Source of the DNA: Bicyclus anynana
Taxonomy: Eukaryota > Arthropoda > Insecta > Lepidoptera > Nymphalidae
Direction: 5' to 3'
Length of the DNA stretch: 64,000 nt
NCBI RefSeq assembly: GCF_947172395.1
Contig: NC_069104.1
Location: 8,459,355 to 8,523,354, forward strand
Position 1 is the first letter of the stretch. Each line of letters opens with the position of its first letter. The notes below the pieces were generated by a model. That model was not told the DNA's origin. It saw nothing but the letters and a program-made list of their open reading frames with translations, and ran no database searches. Below are positions 62,761-64,000 of the stretch, piece after piece. The translations under genes were made by a program, and so were the position numbers.

Positions 62761-64000
62761 TCGATGGATCCTATCCTTTCGATCCTAGGCGATTGAGTAA
62801 CTTCTTTATTCTTATGTGTAATTTTTCAATTTCTCTAATATTTTCTGTTATTTTAAATTGTACATCACATTTGTCATCTCTGTTGCACCAGTTATTAAGC
62901 CCATAAGTAACTGTTAGCGCCCTGCTGTTTTCACTGGTGAGCATGGTCTCCTAAGCAATCATTAAAAAAGACTCTTCTCTGTAATATAAGGTAGAGCGCT
63001 AAGCCACCTCTGTGATCCACCTATGGATGCAAAGCCTCCCTGTCAAATTTCTGACTTGGTAGAACTCTAAATGCCCACTCACCATAATCATATAATATGG
63101 TAAGTGACCATACTATATGATTACACACAATTTACATTGTAGTCTCAGAATTGAACAACCCAACATATAAAATAAATATCATTTATTTCAGTTTATAAAA
63201 TTAAATAAATACATGTGAGTTTGTACCTACCTTCTTTTAGAAATACTAATCCTCTTTACAAATATTCAATTAGCAGTTGAATTAGTTGATGTTCAGTCAA
63301 GCAAATCCTGCAACACTGACTTCAATAGCTATATTTTAGTGTTAGATAGTCCAGCTGTTAAATTCTCAATTGAAGCTACTTAAATAATCTTTATTTTACA
63401 TTGGCACAGCTGTTCGTTCAGCTTACGGTCTACAAACCCAGGACTAGCAATACCAGATTGTAAAAAAAAAAACACGAATACCCCATTCTGAGCCTGACTG
63501 TCAACATTTTAAGGTTTGAAAAGCAAACACGCGACAGGCTGCTGTACAGCGCGCTAGTTCGGTATGCGTACGGTACGTGGTACGTTAATAATCCTTCCGC
63601 AGGTTATTGTAAACGCCCCTAATCCACTGATGGGATAGTGTATTTCTCATAACACTCTGTACCGTGCGCAAGCAATGAAAAATATTTTTTTTTTTTTTTT
63701 TAATTAGAGGTTGGATTATTTAAGAAATCAGATGTAGAAGGTCTCATCACTTCAGGAATAGAATACCATTCGACAGTAGCGTCGGCAATGTAGTTTATAG
63801 ATTTAAGAAAATATACTTTCAGCACCATCTCTCGTTGTCAACTCTCGGATCCGAGTAAGTCTGAGACGATTTGATTTTGTACTTACATTGTAAGTGGAGG
63901 TGATATTCCTGGAGGATGAAGAATCTGCTCTCCTCAGCCTCAATGACGACTCTCGTACGAAGCGTTCACCTTCGAACCTGATTCACCTGAGTGCACAATG
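62761..64000. other. right end of the window, unassigned
   Basis: A frame on the minus strand (63970-63895, ending at a GTAAGT-like donor near 63890) reads FVRESSLRLRRADSSSSRN and could be an exon or a retroelement leader, but nothing supports either. The rest shows no gene. The DIRS-like element may extend into this part. Confidence 0.3.

Overview
The window is nuclear DNA of an insect, most likely a moth or butterfly (Lepidoptera). Three conserved animal genes with short exons and GT-AG introns can be read by eye. They sit in AT-rich DNA full of Helitrons ending in CTAG, tRNA-headed SINEs, RTE, I and Jockey LINE pieces and small inverted-repeat elements, a mix typical of Lepidoptera. The order is inferred from this repeat style, not proven.

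Layout. (1) About 1-16.7 kb, + strand: the last nine exons of the male-specific lethal 3 (msl-3) orthologue, whose earlier exons lie left of the window. Its introns hold two tail-to-tail Helitron copies (1-2131, entering from the left edge, and 3715-8812, complete) that bracket one msl-3 exon, plus SINE, RTE and LINE remnants. (2) About 16.7-23.8 kb: an intergenic repeat field of MITEs, short non-autonomous Helitrons and decayed tandem repeats. (3) 24491-33178, - strand: the complete histone acetyltransferase 1 gene (HAT1, 8 exons, 410 aa), with a 41/31-bp minisatellite just past its stop codon. (4) 33.2-39.95 kb: the head-to-head promoter region between HAT1 and KCMF1, split by an apparently intact I-clade LINE (33516-39219) with a perfect 12-bp target duplication. 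(5) 39956-57379, + strand: the complete KCMF1 (E3 ubiquitin ligase) orthologue, 7 exons, 364 aa. Its fourth intron has the donor, branch site and acceptor of a minor-spliceosome (U12, AT-AC) intron. Its 11.7-kb third intron holds an RTE LINE nested in a SINE, several Helitrons and a 4.8-kb inverted-repeat element. (6) 57.4-64 kb: the KCMF1 3' region, SINEs, a foldback repeat and a decayed DIRS-like (tyrosine-recombinase type) retroelement.

The three host genes are all linked to chromatin or protein turnover (MSL histone acetylation complex, HAT1 acetyltransferase, ubiquitin ligase), but nothing in the sequence shows that they work as one system. HAT1 and KCMF1 are divergently arranged and could share a promoter region. 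No prokaryotic features, CRISPR arrays or genuine RNA genes were seen; the tRNA-like stretches are SINE heads. I found no clear evidence of an entirely new biological system. The strongest leads are the AT-AC intron, the mirrored identical Helitrons, the intact LINE in a shared promoter and the large foldback element.
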